64,000 nt of DNA from Paractinoplanes toevensis (GTDB lineage Bacteria; Actinomycetota; Actinomycetes; Mycobacteriales; Micromonosporaceae): NCBI RefSeq assembly GCF_018332695.1, contig NZ_BOQN01000024.1, forward strand, positions 30,249-94,248, given 5' to 3'. Position numbers and translations under genes: made by a program. A model generated the notes under the pieces. The model was given only the letters and a program-made list of their open reading frames with translations. It searched no databases and was not told the origin of the DNA. Of the stretch, positions 1 to 9,255 are shown in pieces; position 1 is the stretch's first letter; each line of letters opens with the position of its first letter.

Positions 1-476
1 TCCGGGTCGTAGCCGGAGACCGTGGTGAGCGAGGCGCCGGAGCCCTTGCCGAGCGGACCGATCTGGGCCGTCACCAGCTTGACCACCTCGGCCAGCACCC
101 ACGTGCCGATCGCGAAGTAGCCGCCGTGCAGGCGGAACGCCAGGAACGACAGCGGCACCGCGAGCAGGCCGGCGGCCAGGGCGGCGAGCGGCACGGCCAG
201 GAACGCGTTGATCCCGCCGTGCACCGAGAGAGCGATCACGGCGTAGGCCCCGGCACCCAGGTAGGCCTGCTGGCCGACCGAGACCAGTCCGCCGTAGCCG
301 GCCAGCAGGTTCCACATGGTGGCGATGACCACGAACACGAACAGGTCGACGAGCGTGTGCGTGATGTCCGAGGTGACCAGGTAGGGCGCGGCGGCGAGCA
401 GGAGCGCCAGCAGCCCGGCCGCGGACAGTCCGACCCGACCGGCGGTGCCGGCCCGGGTGACGACGACGGCCGTCAC
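1..476 (-). CDS. livM: LivM-type branched-chain amino acid ABC transporter permease (3' end cut by window edge)
   Basis: Inner-membrane permease of a branched-chain amino acid/amide-type ABC importer. Only the first 158 codons are present. The reading begins GTG at 476 (MTAVVVTRAG...) and shares a GTGA overlap with the livH stop, so start and coupling are well defined. The visible part has hydrophobic helices and the family-typical stretches NLLAGYGGLVSVGQQAYLGA and FRLHGGYFAIGTWVLAEVV. It is the last visible gene of the operon lipoprotein-livG-livF-livH-livM. Substrate cannot be told from the permease. Confidence 0.9.
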   Translation of the reverse strand, partial: MTAVVVTRAGTAGRVGLSAAGLLALLLAAAPYLVTSDITHTLVDLFVFVVIATMWNLLAGYGGLVSVGQQAYLGAGAYAVIALSVHGGINAFLAVPLAALAAGLLAVPLSFLAFRLHGGYFAIGTWVLAEVVKLVTAQIGPLGKGSGASLTTVSGYDP

Positions 477-1342
477 CGGGCCGCCGCCGGCCGGAGGATG
501 CCCTGCGGGCGCAGCACCAGAACCGCGAGGAAGACCAGATGACCGGCGAGAATCGAGTACGCCGGGGAGATCTGCGCGCCGACGGTCTGGGCGACGCCGA
601 GCACCACCCCGCCCGCCAGGGTGCCCCACAGGCTGCCCAGACCTCCGATGATCACCGCCTCGAACGCGAAGATGAGCCGGGCCGGGCCGATCGAGGGGTC
701 GAACGTGGTGCGCATGCCGAACAGCACTCCGGCGACCGCCAGGGTCGCGAAGGCGATCGCGGTGGCCGTCGCGTACACCCGGCGGTGGTCGATCCCCATC
801 AGCTGGACCGTCTCCTGATCGTCGCTGGTGGCGCGCATCGCGCGGCCGAAGGCGGTGCGGGCGAGGAAGAGCTGGAGCCCGACGAGTACGGCGATCGCGA
901 TCCCGAGGCAGAGGACGCCGAACCAGCCCACCGAGACACTGCCGGACAGGCGTAGCCCGGCCGTGCCCAGCCCGCCGATGTCCAGCGCCCGGCTGTCCGG
1001 CGAGAACACCTCCAGCAGCACGTTCTGCAGCACCACCGACAGGCCGAAGGTGACCAGCAGCGGCGCCAGCTGCCCGGCGCCCAGGCTGCGCTGCAGCACG
1101 AACCGCTGGAGCAGCCAGCCCAGCGCGGCCATGGCCGGCACCACCAGGACCAGCGTGGCGAACGCGTTCAGCGGCAGGGCGTCGATCAGCGCGAAGGCCA
1201 GGAACGCGGCGAGCACCGAGAGGTCGCCGTGCGCCAGGTTGACGATCCGCATGACACCGAACATCAGCGACAGGCCGGTCGCGAACAGCGCGTAGAGGCC
1301 GCCCAGCAGGATTCCCTGCACGACCGCGTTCACCCAGGTCAT
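473..1342 (-). CDS. livH: LivH-type branched-chain amino acid ABC transporter permease
   Basis: Second membrane permease of the importer, 289 aa, the usual LivH length. It opens MTWVNAVVQGILLGGLYAL, followed by GLSLMFGVMRIVNLAHGDL, a hallmark of the LivH family, then about eight hydrophobic segments and the conserved AFEAVIIGGLGSLWGTLAGG loop that contacts the ATPases. It ends LVLRPQGILRP, also typical. It lies 4 bp after livF and overlaps livM by 4 bp, so the subunits are probably translated together. Confidence 0.95.
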   Translation of the reverse strand: MTWVNAVVQGILLGGLYALFATGLSLMFGVMRIVNLAHGDLSVLAAFLAFALIDALPLNAFATLVLVVPAMAALGWLLQRFVLQRSLGAGQLAPLLVTFGLSVVLQNVLLEVFSPDSRALDIGGLGTAGLRLSGSVSVGWFGVLCLGIAIAVLVGLQLFLARTAFGRAMRATSDDQETVQLMGIDHRRVYATATAIAFATLAVAGVLFGMRTTFDPSIGPARLIFAFEAVIIGGLGSLWGTLAGGVVLGVAQTVGAQISPAYSILAGHLVFLAVLVLRPQGILRPAAAR

Positions 1343-1346
1343 CGGG

Positions 1347-2039
1347 TCACACTCCGAAGTAGGCGCGGGTGACGGCGGCCCGGGACACGTCGCCGGCCGC
1401 GGCTTCCAGCGCGACCCGGCCCTCCAGCAGGCACTGGACCCGGTCGGCCGCGGCCAGGGCCTGGTTGACGTCCTGCTCGACCAGGAGAACCGTGGTGCCG
1501 GCCGCGGTGATGGCCGGCAGCACGGCGTACAGCTGCTTCACCACGATCGGGGCGAGGCCGAGCGACACCTCGTCGAGCAGCAGCAGCCGGGGATCGCTCA
1601 TCAGGGCGCGGCCGATCGCCACGGCCTGCTGCTCGCCGCCGGAGAGCAGCCCGGCACCGCGCCGGCGCAGTGCCACCAGGTGCGGAAACAACTCGTAGAT
1701 CCGGTCCGGCCGAGCCTTGGCCAGACCGGCGCCGATCAGCAGGTTCTCCTCGACGGTCAGGCTGGGGAACAGCCGGCGGCCCTCGGGGACCAGGGCGATG
1801 CCGAGCGGGGCACGGCGGTGCGCGGGCAGCCCGGTGATGTCGCGGCCGTCGAAGCGGATCCGGCCGCGACCGGGCCGCAGCAGACCGGCGATCGTCTTCA
1901 GCAGGGTCGACTTGCCGGCGCCGTTCGCGCCGATCACCGCGAGCGTCTCGCCGGCCTCGACGGTCACGTCCACCCCGAACAGCGCCTGCGCGTCGCCGTA
2001 GCGCACGTCCAGATCCTCGACGGTCAGCAGCGCGGTCAT
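1347..2039 (-). CDS. livF: LivF-type ABC transporter ATPase
   Basis: ATP-binding subunit, 230 aa. Walker A GANGAGKST at about residues 37-45, ABC signature LSGGEQQAVAIGRAL and Walker B LLLLDEVSLGLAP, where the GLAP ending is typical of LivF. It overlaps the end of livG by 4 bp (ATGA). It should pair with LivG as a heterodimer driving the LivH/LivM channel. Confidence 0.95.
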   Translation of the reverse strand: MTALLTVEDLDVRYGDAQALFGVDVTVEAGETLAVIGANGAGKSTLLKTIAGLLRPGRGRIRFDGRDITGLPAHRRAPLGIALVPEGRRLFPSLTVEENLLIGAGLAKARPDRIYELFPHLVALRRRGAGLLSGGEQQAVAIGRALMSDPRLLLLDEVSLGLAPIVVKQLYAVLPAITAAGTTVLLVEQDVNQALAAADRVQCLLEGRVALEAAAGDVSRAAVTRAYFGV

Positions 2040-2773
2040 CCGGCGATGCCTTCCTCGAGCTCCTCGCCGAGATAGACCTCCCGCACCTCCCGGCTGCCCA
2101 GCACGGCCGATGGTTCACCGTGCGCGATGACCCGGCCGGTCGCCAGGCAGAGCAACTCGTCGACCACCTCGACCAGGGCGTGCACGATGTGCTCGATCCA
2201 GATCACGGCCAGGCCCGCACCGCGCAGGCCGATCACCGTGTCGATGAGGATCCGCAGTTCCGGCTCGGTCAGGCCGCCGCCGATCTCGTCGAGCAGCAGC
2301 ACGCTCGGGCCGGTGGCGAGCGCCCGGGCCAGTTCCAGGCGCTTGCGGTCGAGCAGCGGCAGCCGGCCGGCCCGTTCGTTCGCGTACTTCCGCAGGCCGG
2401 TCCGGTCGAGGGCGGCAGAAGCCGCCCGATATGCCGCGGTGCGTCGCAGGCCGCCGCCCGCGCCCGCCGCGACCAGCGCGTTCTCGAAGACGGTCAGGTC
2501 GGTGAAGGGGCGCGGCACCTGATGGGTACGGCCGATGCCCAGCCGGCAGCGTTCGTCGGCGGACCGGGCCGTGACGTCCCGGCCGTCGAGCGTGACGGTC
2601 CCGGCCTCGGGCCGCAGTGCCCCGCTGATCAGGTTGAGCAGGGTGGACTTGCCGGCCCCGTTCGGACCCACCACCCCGAGGGCCCGGCCGGCGTCGAGCC
2701 GGAACGAGATGTCGTCGGCCACCAGCAGCGGCCCGAACCGCCGCCGTAACCCGTCGACGACCAGCGTCGTCAC
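2036..2773 (-). CDS. livG: LivG-type ABC transporter ATPase
   Basis: The other ATPase subunit, 245 aa. Walker A GPNGAGKST at about residues 36-44 and Walker B VLLLDEIGGGLTEPE. The signature region reads LPLLDRKRLELARAL; LivG proteins often have a non-canonical signature here (YGxQRRLEIARAL), but this one is further from LSGGQ than most. It overlaps the substrate-binding protein gene by 4 bp and livF by 4 bp. Confidence 0.92.
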   Translation of the reverse strand: MTTLVVDGLRRRFGPLLVADDISFRLDAGRALGVVGPNGAGKSTLLNLISGALRPEAGTVTLDGRDVTARSADERCRLGIGRTHQVPRPFTDLTVFENALVAAGAGGGLRRTAAYRAASAALDRTGLRKYANERAGRLPLLDRKRLELARALATGPSVLLLDEIGGGLTEPELRILIDTVIGLRGAGLAVIWIEHIVHALVEVVDELLCLATGRVIAHGEPSAVLGSREVREVYLGEELEEGIAG

Positions 2774-4047
2774 AGCGGCTGGACCTGTCCGGCCACCGGC
2801 ACCGCCGTCTTCAGCGGATTACTGACGACGACCAGGTCGTAGGGGTACGTCGTGCCCTTCCGCCACTGGCCCCCGACCAGCGGCGTCTTGGCGACGTTGG
2901 GAACCGGGCCGGCCGTCCAGTCCAGCGAGCCCACCACGGTGTCCAGCTTGAGGGATTTGAGGGCGTTGGCGACGGCCTGACGATCGGTGGACCCGGCCGT
3001 CGCCACCGCCTTGGCGGCCACCTCGAACAGGGCGTGCACGAAACCGATCGGCTGCGTCCACTGCTTCTTGGTGGAGGCGGTGAAGGCCTCGGCGAGCTGG
3101 GCCGCCGTCTGCCCGGTCAGCGAGCTGGTGAAGGGATGGGTCGGCGACCACCACACCTCGGTACCGAGGTTCTGCCCGAGATCGCCGAGCGCCTCGATGG
3201 TCGACGGGAACAGCAACGCCTTCGCGATCGTCGCGATCCTCGGCCGGTAACCCTGCTGGGCGGCCTGCTTCCAGAAATTGGTGAAGTCGGGCGGCACCAC
3301 CACGCCCAGCAGGATGTCCGCGCCGCCCTGCTTGAAGCGGGCGATCTGCGCCGAGTAGTCCTGGGTGCCGACCGCGAACCGGCCCGGGTCGACGATCGAG
3401 TAACCGTTCGTGGCGACGGCCGGCGGGAACCCGGTCTTCGGGTCGCCCCAGGCGTTGCCGTCGGGGTCGTTCGGGAAGAGCCCGCCGGCCTTCTTGCCGG
3501 CCCCAGCCGCCGCCCACATGTCCTGGTAGACGGCCTCAACGTCCTCGAGACCCCAGAAGAAGTGGTACGTCCAGGTGAAGCTCTTGCCACCCACCGCCCC
3601 GCCGCGGCCGAGGAACCACGGCTGCCAGGGCGCGACCGTGGATATGCACGGCACCCCGTTCGCCTCGCACTGGTCGGCCACCGGGTTGGTGATGTCCGGG
3701 GTGGACGACACCAGCATCAGGTCGACCTTGTCCGACAGGATCAGGTCGCTGGCCACCGTGCCGGCCCGCTTCGAGTCCGACTGGGCATCCTTGACCAGCA
3801 CCTCGACCGTGAGGTCCTGCCCACCGACGCGCAGCGGGTTCTTGGCGAACCACTCCTTGACCGCCCCGACCACGTACGTGTCGGCCTCACCGAACGGGGC
3901 CAGCGCGCCGGTCTGCGGGGTGACGTAGCCGAGCTTCAGGGTGCCGGTCGAACCGGTCGACTCACTGCGTTTGATGCCGCTGCTACAGGCACCGGTGCCG
4001 GCCAGCCCGGCCAGTCCCGCCGCGGTGAGGAAGGTCCGTCGTTTCAT
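2770..4047 (-). CDS. Tat-type lipoprotein, periplasmic-binding-protein-like substrate-binding component (LivK/amide family)
   Basis: Extracellular solute-binding lipoprotein, 425 aa. The chosen ATG at 4047 gives MKRRTFLTAAGLAGLAGTGAC: a twin-arginine motif (KRRTFL), a short hydrophobic stretch and a lipobox ending at Cys20. An ATG eight codons upstream would put a longer n-region in front and is less likely. The mature part begins LKLGYVTPQTGALAPFGEAD, the type-1 periplasmic-binding fold start seen in LivK, urea and amide binders. It is the first gene of the operon and fixes specificity; amino acids, short amides or urea are all possible. Confidence 0.88.
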   Translation of the reverse strand: MKRRTFLTAAGLAGLAGTGACSSGIKRSESTGSTGTLKLGYVTPQTGALAPFGEADTYVVGAVKEWFAKNPLRVGGQDLTVEVLVKDAQSDSKRAGTVASDLILSDKVDLMLVSSTPDITNPVADQCEANGVPCISTVAPWQPWFLGRGGAVGGKSFTWTYHFFWGLEDVEAVYQDMWAAAGAGKKAGGLFPNDPDGNAWGDPKTGFPPAVATNGYSIVDPGRFAVGTQDYSAQIARFKQGGADILLGVVVPPDFTNFWKQAAQQGYRPRIATIAKALLFPSTIEALGDLGQNLGTEVWWSPTHPFTSSLTGQTAAQLAEAFTASTKKQWTQPIGFVHALFEVAAKAVATAGSTDRQAVANALKSLKLDTVVGSLDWTAGPVPNVAKTPLVGGQWRKGTTYPYDLVVVSNPLKTAVPVAGQVQPL

Positions 4048-4184
4048 CGCGTCTCCGCTCCACTGCCGCACCTGTGGTCCACGTCACCGGCGTGCTCAGT
4101 GTTGCGGGGCGACTCAGGTCCCGAGCAAGGCCGGGACGCCAAGACGGCGGAAATCCGAAGGTGTGGCGGAATCGACGAACTTGC

Positions 4185-4790
4185 TCAGTGCGGGCGCTCC
4201 TCCCGGGCGAGCAGGGCGACCAGGAAGTCGGCGCCGGGGTGGAAGGGACGCAGGTCCCAGGTGCTCAGCAGCACCTCGGGGCGCAGACCGGCGGTGGCCG
4301 CGTCCTCGAAGAAGTCGTGGAACTCGTAGTTGCGGGCGGCGCCGAAGCCGATCGCGGCGCGACCGCCGACGGCCAGGTGGGCGGCGAAGTTGCGCAGGAC
4401 CTCGGTGCGGGTGGACGGGTCCAGGAAGGTCATCACGTTGCCGGCGCAGACGATCACGTCGAAGCCCGGCGGTTCCAGTTTCACCTCGGCCAGGTCGCCG
4501 ACCAGCCAGGTGGCGCCGGGATGGTCGGCCCGCGCGGCGGCGATGAGTTCCGGGTCGATGTCGACGCCGGTCACGTCGTGGCCCGCCGCCGCGAGGTGGC
4601 CGCCCACCCGGCCCGGACCGCAGCCGGCGTCGAGGATCCGGCTGCCGCGCGGCACCATCGCGTCGATCAGGCGGGCCTCCCCGGCCAGGTCGTCGCCGCG
4701 CTCGGCCATGTCCCGGAACCGCTTGATGTACCACTGCGAGTGGCCCGGGTCGGCGGCGGTGCGCTGCAGCCAGAGGTTGTCGTTGCTCAT
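4185..4790 (-). CDS. class I SAM-dependent methyltransferase
   Basis: Small soluble methyltransferase, 201 aa. Motif I is ILDAGCGPGRVGGHLAAAG (about residues 52-70), followed by VTGVDIDPELIAAARAD, whose acidic residue would hold the SAM ribose, and FDVIVCAGNVMTFLD as motif IV/post-IV. No substrate-specific domain can be seen. It is monocistronic, 137 bp downstream of the importer operon start on the same strand. Confidence 0.85.
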   Translation of the reverse strand: MSNDNLWLQRTAADPGHSQWYIKRFRDMAERGDDLAGEARLIDAMVPRGSRILDAGCGPGRVGGHLAAAGHDVTGVDIDPELIAAARADHPGATWLVGDLAEVKLEPPGFDVIVCAGNVMTFLDPSTRTEVLRNFAAHLAVGGRAAIGFGAARNYEFHDFFEDAATAGLRPEVLLSTWDLRPFHPGADFLVALLAREERPH

Positions 4791-4904
4791 GCCTCAATCT
4801 TCTCCCGAGGCGAAAGACCTCGTTCGGGGTGTCGGGTGGATGATCCACGGCGGGTCCGGGTAAGGAAGAACCCGCGCCGCCACACCACAACGTGAGGATC
4901 ATCT

Positions 4905-5408
4905 GTGACCGACGAACCGCTGTACACGAAGCTGGGCTTCACCGACGCCGAATGGGGCCTGCTGGTCGGGCTGCCGCAGTCGGTGCTCACCGCGGCCAGC
5001 GTCGCGACCCCCGACAGCGCCCGCAAGACCCGGCACGAGAGCGAGGCCGGCATCGACGTGATCTCGGACGCCCGCGCGTCGGCCAGCACCCTGGTCGCGG
5101 CGGTCGCCGCCCAGCTGCTCTCCGAGGTCGGCGACCCCGAACTGGGCGAGGAAGCACCGGTCATCGAACCGAGCGACCCGATCGGGTACGCCGAGGACGT
5201 GCTGGGCCGCGCCGCCGAGGCGAACGCCCTGCTCACCGCGAAGGCCGAGCAGGCCGACGCGGAGACCTACAAGCACTGGCTGGTGGAGATCGCCGAATCG
5301 GTGGTCGGCGCCGCCTCCACCGGCGGTGTGCTCGGCCTCGGCGGCGAGAACGTCACCGACGACGAGCGGGCCTTCCGCGACGACCTGGCGAAGGCTCTCT
5401 CCGACTAG
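4905..5408 (+). CDS. conserved hypothetical protein, acidic, alanine-rich
   Basis: 167 aa with a GTG start (MTDEPLYTKLGFTDAEWGLLVGLPQSVLTAAS...), preceded by GTGAGGA at a usable distance. It is acidic, predicted helical and has no signal or membrane segment. The C-terminal part, ESVVGAASTGGVLGLGGENVTDDERAF, looks like a conserved glycine loop, but I cannot assign a family. It ends 10 bp before the AraC-type regulator gene on the same strand and may be cotranscribed with it. Confidence 0.7.
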   Translation: MTDEPLYTKLGFTDAEWGLLVGLPQSVLTAASVATPDSARKTRHESEAGIDVISDARASASTLVAAVAAQLLSEVGDPELGEEAPVIEPSDPIGYAEDVLGRAAEANALLTAKAEQADAETYKHWLVEIAESVVGAASTGGVLGLGGENVTDDERAFRDDLAKALSD

Positions 5409-5418
5409 GCTGCGACGG

Positions 5419-6303
5419 GTGAGCGTCGACGAGTACGCCCAGGCCAGGCCGTCGGCCGCGCTGCTGCCGTACGTCGGTTTCTACTCCGGCTACCGGCAGC
5501 GCGGCCTGGCGCCGGCCACCCATCGGGGCCTTCCCTCGCCGTACCTCACCGTGGTTTTCACCATGGACGACCCGCTGGACGTGGCCGCCCACCCCGACCC
5601 CCGCCAGACGCCCGGCCGGTACGCCGCGCTGATCGGCGGCCTGCACCTGCGCCCGGCATTGCTCACCCACCCCGGACGGCAGTCCGGGGTGCAGGTGGCG
5701 CTGCGGCCGCTGGGGTGCCGGGCCCTGTTCGGGCTGCCCGCCGCGGAGCTGGGGGGCATCGACGTGGATGCCGCCGCCGTGCTGGGCGCGCCGATCGTGG
5801 CCGAGATCCGCGACCGCCTGTGTTCGGCGTCCTCCTGGCCGGCCCGTTTCGCGGCGATCGACGACGTGCTGGGCCGGCGCCTGTTCCCGGTCGCGGTGGC
5901 GCCGGAGATCCGGCACGCGTGCTACCGGCTGCTCGGCGGCGGCGCGGCCCGGTCGGTCGCCGACGTCGCCGGCGAGGTCGGCTGGAGCCCGCGCTATCTC
6001 ACCGACCGGTTCCGCGCCGAGATCGGCCTTCGGCCCAAGGAGGCCGCGCGGATCGCCCGATTCGACCGCGCCCGCCGTTCGCTGAGCCCCTCGACCCGAC
6101 TGGCCGACGTGGCCGCCGCGCACGGCTACGCCGATCAGTCCCACCTGGTCCGCGACTTCCGGGCGTTCGCCGGTTGCACGCCGACGCGGTGGGTGGCCGA
6201 CGAGTTCGGTTTTGTCCAAGCCACCGCGCGACTGATGACCGAGGATCGGGAGCATGAGCGACTCACCACCACCCCAGGTCTGGCCGACGCTGCGGGCCGA
6301 TGA
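5419..6303 (+). CDS. AraC family transcriptional regulator
   Basis: 294 aa from GTG at 5419 (VSVDEYAQARPSAALLPYVGFYSGY); longer in-frame extensions run into the previous gene. The N-terminal ~180 residues are a ligand/dimer domain. The C-terminus carries two helix-turn-helices: SVADVAGEVGWSPRYLTDRF with GLRPKEAARIARF, and RLADVAAAHGYADQSHLVRDF ending FAGCTPTRW, the classic AraC/XylS signature. The gene overlaps the next VOC gene by 50 bp, so that gene is a plausible target or operon partner. Confidence 0.88.
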   Translation: MSVDEYAQARPSAALLPYVGFYSGYRQRGLAPATHRGLPSPYLTVVFTMDDPLDVAAHPDPRQTPGRYAALIGGLHLRPALLTHPGRQSGVQVALRPLGCRALFGLPAAELGGIDVDAAAVLGAPIVAEIRDRLCSASSWPARFAAIDDVLGRRLFPVAVAPEIRHACYRLLGGGAARSVADVAGEVGWSPRYLTDRFRAEIGLRPKEAARIARFDRARRSLSPSTRLADVAAAHGYADQSHLVRDFRAFAGCTPTRWVADEFGFVQATARLMTEDREHERLTTTPGLADAAGR

Positions 6304-6664
6304 CGCCCGCGCCCTGATCCGCTTCCTGGTCGAGGCGTTCGGCTTCGAGGAGGCCGTCGTCTACGGCGAGGGCGACCGGGTCGACCACGCCCAGCTGTCC
6401 TGGCCGCTCGGCGGCGGCATCATGCTGGGCTCCGCCCACGACCGCGGCCCGGACGACAAGTGGTCCCTGCGCCCCGGCACGTTCGGCGCCTACGTGGTCA
6501 CCGACGACGTCGACGCCCTGCACGAGCGGGCCGCCCGGGCCGGCGCCGAGATCATCCAGCCGCCGCAGGAGACCGACTACGGCTCCCGCGAGTTCGCGGC
6601 CCGCGACCCGGAGGGCAACCTGTGGTCGTTCGGCACCTACCGGGGCTCACTCCCGCCGAAGTAG
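6254..6664 (+). CDS. VOC family (glyoxalase/bleomycin-resistance-like) protein
   Basis: 136 aa, one vicinal-oxygen-chelate module of the PhnB-like type. It opens VWPTLRADDARALIRFLVEAFGF and ends with the typical GSREFAARDPEGNLWSFGTY. No chemistry can be assigned: the family includes dioxygenases, isomerases and binding proteins. Its 5' end lies inside the AraC gene and its 3' end overlaps the convergent response-regulator gene by 18 bp. Confidence 0.85.
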   Translation: MSDSPPPQVWPTLRADDARALIRFLVEAFGFEEAVVYGEGDRVDHAQLSWPLGGGIMLGSAHDRGPDDKWSLRPGTFGAYVVTDDVDALHERAARAGAEIIQPPQETDYGSREFAARDPEGNLWSFGTYRGSLPPK

Positions 6665-7273
6665 GCCCTGCTCGAACGCCGCGGCCACGGCGGCCGCCCG
6701 ATCGCGTACGCCTAATTTCGCGTACGCGTGCAGTAAGTGGGTTTTGACCGTCGCCTCGCTGATGAAAAGCTGGGCGGCCGCCTCGCGGTTGCTGTTGCCC
6801 CGCGCGATCAGCGTGAGCACCTCGATCTCCCGCTGGCTCAGCGGTTCCTTGGCCGGCGAGCGCAGCGAGCCCATGAGCTTGCCGGCCACCGCCGGCGACA
6901 GCACCGACTCGCCTCGGTGGGCCGCCGTGACCGCCCGGAACAACTCCTCCCGCGGTGTGTCCTTGAGGAGGTAGCCGGTCGCGCCGGCCTTGATCGCGGG
7001 CAGCACGTCCCGGTCGGTGTCGTAGGTGGTGAGCACCAGCACCCGGGCCGTCGAGCCCTGTTCGCGCAGTGCCACGATCGCGCTGACCCCGTCCATCTCG
7101 GGCATCCGCAGGTCCATCAGCACCACGTCGGGGCTGACCGCCCGGGCGACGGCCAGCGCTTCCTTGCCGTTGCCGGCCTCGCCCAGCACCCGGAAGCGGT
7201 CGTCGCCGGCGAACATGCCGCGCAGTCCATCCCGCACCACCGGATGGTCGTCGACGATCAGCAGGCCGATCAC
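6647..7273 (-). CDS. NarL/LuxR-type response regulator
   Basis: 208 aa. The receiver domain starts VIGLLIVDDHPVVRDGL, with phospho-acceptor Asp in VVLMDLRMPEMDG (about residue 54), switch Thr in VLVLTTYDTD and Lys in GYLLKDTPREEL. The C-terminal LuxR helix-turn-helix is LSQREIEVLTLIARGNSNREAAAQLFISEATVKTHLLHAYAKLGV. The GTG start at 7273 shares a GTGA overlap with the kinase stop. Last gene of the operon ATPase-permease-kinase-regulator, so it probably controls that exporter. Confidence 0.93.
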   Translation of the reverse strand: MIGLLIVDDHPVVRDGLRGMFAGDDRFRVLGEAGNGKEALAVARAVSPDVVLMDLRMPEMDGVSAIVALREQGSTARVLVLTTYDTDRDVLPAIKAGATGYLLKDTPREELFRAVTAAHRGESVLSPAVAGKLMGSLRSPAKEPLSQREIEVLTLIARGNSNREAAAQLFISEATVKTHLLHAYAKLGVRDRAAAVAAAFEQGLLRRE

Positions 7274-8502
7274 GCGGTAACCCCCATCGTGATGGCCGGC
7301 ACGCAGGCCGACACGGCGGTGCCGCCGCCCGGTTCGGACTCGACCGCCAGGGTCCCGGCGATGCGCAGGATCCGTTCCCGCATCGCGGCGAGGCCGAAGG
7401 ACGAGGTGTTTCGCGGTGCGGCCGGGTCGAAACCGGTGCCGTCGTCGCGTACGTCCAGCGTCACCACGTCCTCCATGTAGGACAGGGTCAGCGCGACCCG
7501 GCCCGCTTCGGCGTGCCGGGCCACGTTGGCCAGGGCCTCCTGTGCGGTGCGCAGCAGCGTCGTCTCGATCTCGGGCAGCAGCGGGCGGGGCGTCCCGGTG
7601 GTGATCAGTGCGGCCTGCACCCCGTTGAGCGCGGACCAGCCGGTGACGACCTCGTCGATCGCCTCGGGCAGCGCCGACGCCTCCAGGGTCTGCGGGCGCA
7701 GCGCCTGCACCGAGCGGCGGGCCTCGGCCAGGCTTTCCCGGGCGAGGCCCTTGGCGGTGCCGAGGTGGCGGCGCCAGGCGGCCGGGTCGGTGGCGGCCGC
7801 GTCGGCCGCCTCCAGCTGGGTGACGATGCCGGTCAGGCCCTGGGCCAGCACGTCGTGGATCTCGCCGGCCATCCGCTGCCGTTCGTCGTGCACACCGGCC
7901 TCGCGGGCCTGGGCCAGCAGCTGGGCGTGCAGGCCGGCGTTCTCCCGGAGGGCTTCCTCCAGGCGGGCGTTCGCCTCGGCCAGCTGCTCGATCATCTCGG
8001 CCCGCTTCTCCGACTGCTCGTCGGTCATCGTCGACAGGTACGTCATGGCGTTCGCGATGACCAGGTTGAACAGCAGAACCACCGAGAAGTAGCCCCACGA
8101 GTCCGGGTCGTCGATCGCCTGGAAACCGTTGGCCTGGGAGACCGCGGTGGCGAACGCGACCAGGGTGCCGCCGATCATCCGGTCGCGCTTGCCCCGCAGG
8201 GCGTAGGCGGTGAACAGATAGCCGGTCCAGGCGAAGAACCCGAACAGCGGGCTGGACCAGACCAGCAGGTAGATCAGGACCACCTGGACGGCGAAGAAGA
8301 TCGTCATCCGGCGGTGGTCGAGTTCCCAGGCCGGGTGCAGGGTCACCCACCAGAGCATCCAGGCCGCGGTCACCGTCACCAGCACCGCGATCACCGGGTA
8401 GGGCAGATGCGCGGTGCCGGCCGGCACGAGCGCCGTGGAACAGGCCAGCGCACCGTACGGCACGTAGGTCAGCAAACGACGCCACTTGTCCAGCCGGCGC
8501 AT
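7270..8502 (-). CDS. NarL-class sensor histidine kinase (HisKA_3)
   Basis: 410 aa from ATG at 8502, which lies 5 bp after a GGG-containing ribosome site; GTG at 8508 is the alternative. The first ~150 residues hold about five hydrophobic segments, then a coiled stretch and the HisKA_3 dimerisation helix ERQRMAGEIHDVLAQGLTGI with the phospho-acceptor His. The HATPase domain shows TAQEALANVARHA (N box) and LDVRDDGTGFD (G1). With little extracellular sequence it may sense a membrane event or the neighbouring transporter. Confidence 0.92.
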   Translation of the reverse strand: MRRLDKWRRLLTYVPYGALACSTALVPAGTAHLPYPVIAVLVTVTAAWMLWWVTLHPAWELDHRRMTIFFAVQVVLIYLLVWSSPLFGFFAWTGYLFTAYALRGKRDRMIGGTLVAFATAVSQANGFQAIDDPDSWGYFSVVLLFNLVIANAMTYLSTMTDEQSEKRAEMIEQLAEANARLEEALRENAGLHAQLLAQAREAGVHDERQRMAGEIHDVLAQGLTGIVTQLEAADAAATDPAAWRRHLGTAKGLARESLAEARRSVQALRPQTLEASALPEAIDEVVTGWSALNGVQAALITTGTPRPLLPEIETTLLRTAQEALANVARHAEAGRVALTLSYMEDVVTLDVRDDGTGFDPAAPRNTSSFGLAAMRERILRIAGTLAVESEPGGGTAVSACVPAITMGVTA

Positions 8503-8512
8503 CGTCACCCTT

Positions 8513-9253
8513 TCAGGACCAGCGGAACAGGCGGGAAGCCGCCAGCCCGAACACGACCAGGTAACCCACCAGCACGGTAGCCGACAGCGCGCTGGGCCAG
8601 TGGCCCGTCATCGCCTCGTGCACCGCGCGCTCGCCGGCGCCGAGCGGGGTGAAGTCGCTGATCCGCTGCAGCACGTCCGGCATCACCTCGCGCGGCGTCC
8701 ACAGCCCGGCGAAGAACATCAGCGGGAAGAACAGCAGCGTGCCGATCGAGTTGCCGGCCTTGCCGGTGGGCACCAGGGCCGCGATGAACAGCCCGATCGA
8801 GAAGACACCCAGCGCGGAGAGGAGGAACGCGACCACGAAACCGGCGAACTGCGCCGGCAGCGGCACGTCGAAGAGGATCCGGCCGGCCGCGAGCGCCAGC
8901 GTCACCGACACCACCGCGGTGAGCAGGGCGGCGGCGAGTTGCGCCGCGAGGAGCAGGACCGGGCGTACCGGGGTGGTGCCGAGCCGCCGGAGAATGCCCT
9001 TCTCCCGGTAGGTGGCGAGCACCATCGGCACGACCTGCAGGCCCAGCATGGCCAGGGTCAGCAGCACCGAGATGCCGACGTAGACGTCGATGACCCGGAT
9101 GCCGCCCAGGTCGTCCGACGGTTCCCGGAAGGCCGGGATGCTGCCCAGGATCACCACCAGGATGGTCGGGAAGAGCAGCGTGAAGAAGGCCGTCACCGGT
9201 TCGCGGGCGTTCAGCTTCAGCTCGGTCATGGTCAGTTTGGCGAAGACGCTCAT
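8513..9253 (-). CDS. ABC-2 type exporter permease
   Basis: 246 aa, six predicted membrane helices. N-terminal cytoplasmic MTELKLNAREPVTAFFTLLFPTILVVILG is typical of DrrB/YadH-like ABC-2 permeases, as is the central GILRRLGTTPVRPVLLLAAQL. ATG at 9253 is preferred because GGAG sits 5 bp upstream; GTG at 9259 would overlap the ATPase stop by 4 bp. It forms an exporter with the upstream ATPase; substrate unknown (drug, lipid or peptide). Confidence 0.9.
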   Translation of the reverse strand: MSVFAKLTMTELKLNAREPVTAFFTLLFPTILVVILGSIPAFREPSDDLGGIRVIDVYVGISVLLTLAMLGLQVVPMVLATYREKGILRRLGTTPVRPVLLLAAQLAAALLTAVVSVTLALAAGRILFDVPLPAQFAGFVVAFLLSALGVFSIGLFIAALVPTGKAGNSIGTLLFFPLMFFAGLWTPREVMPDVLQRISDFTPLGAGERAVHEAMTGHWPSALSATVLVGYLVVFGLAASRLFRWS

Positions 9254-9255
9254 GG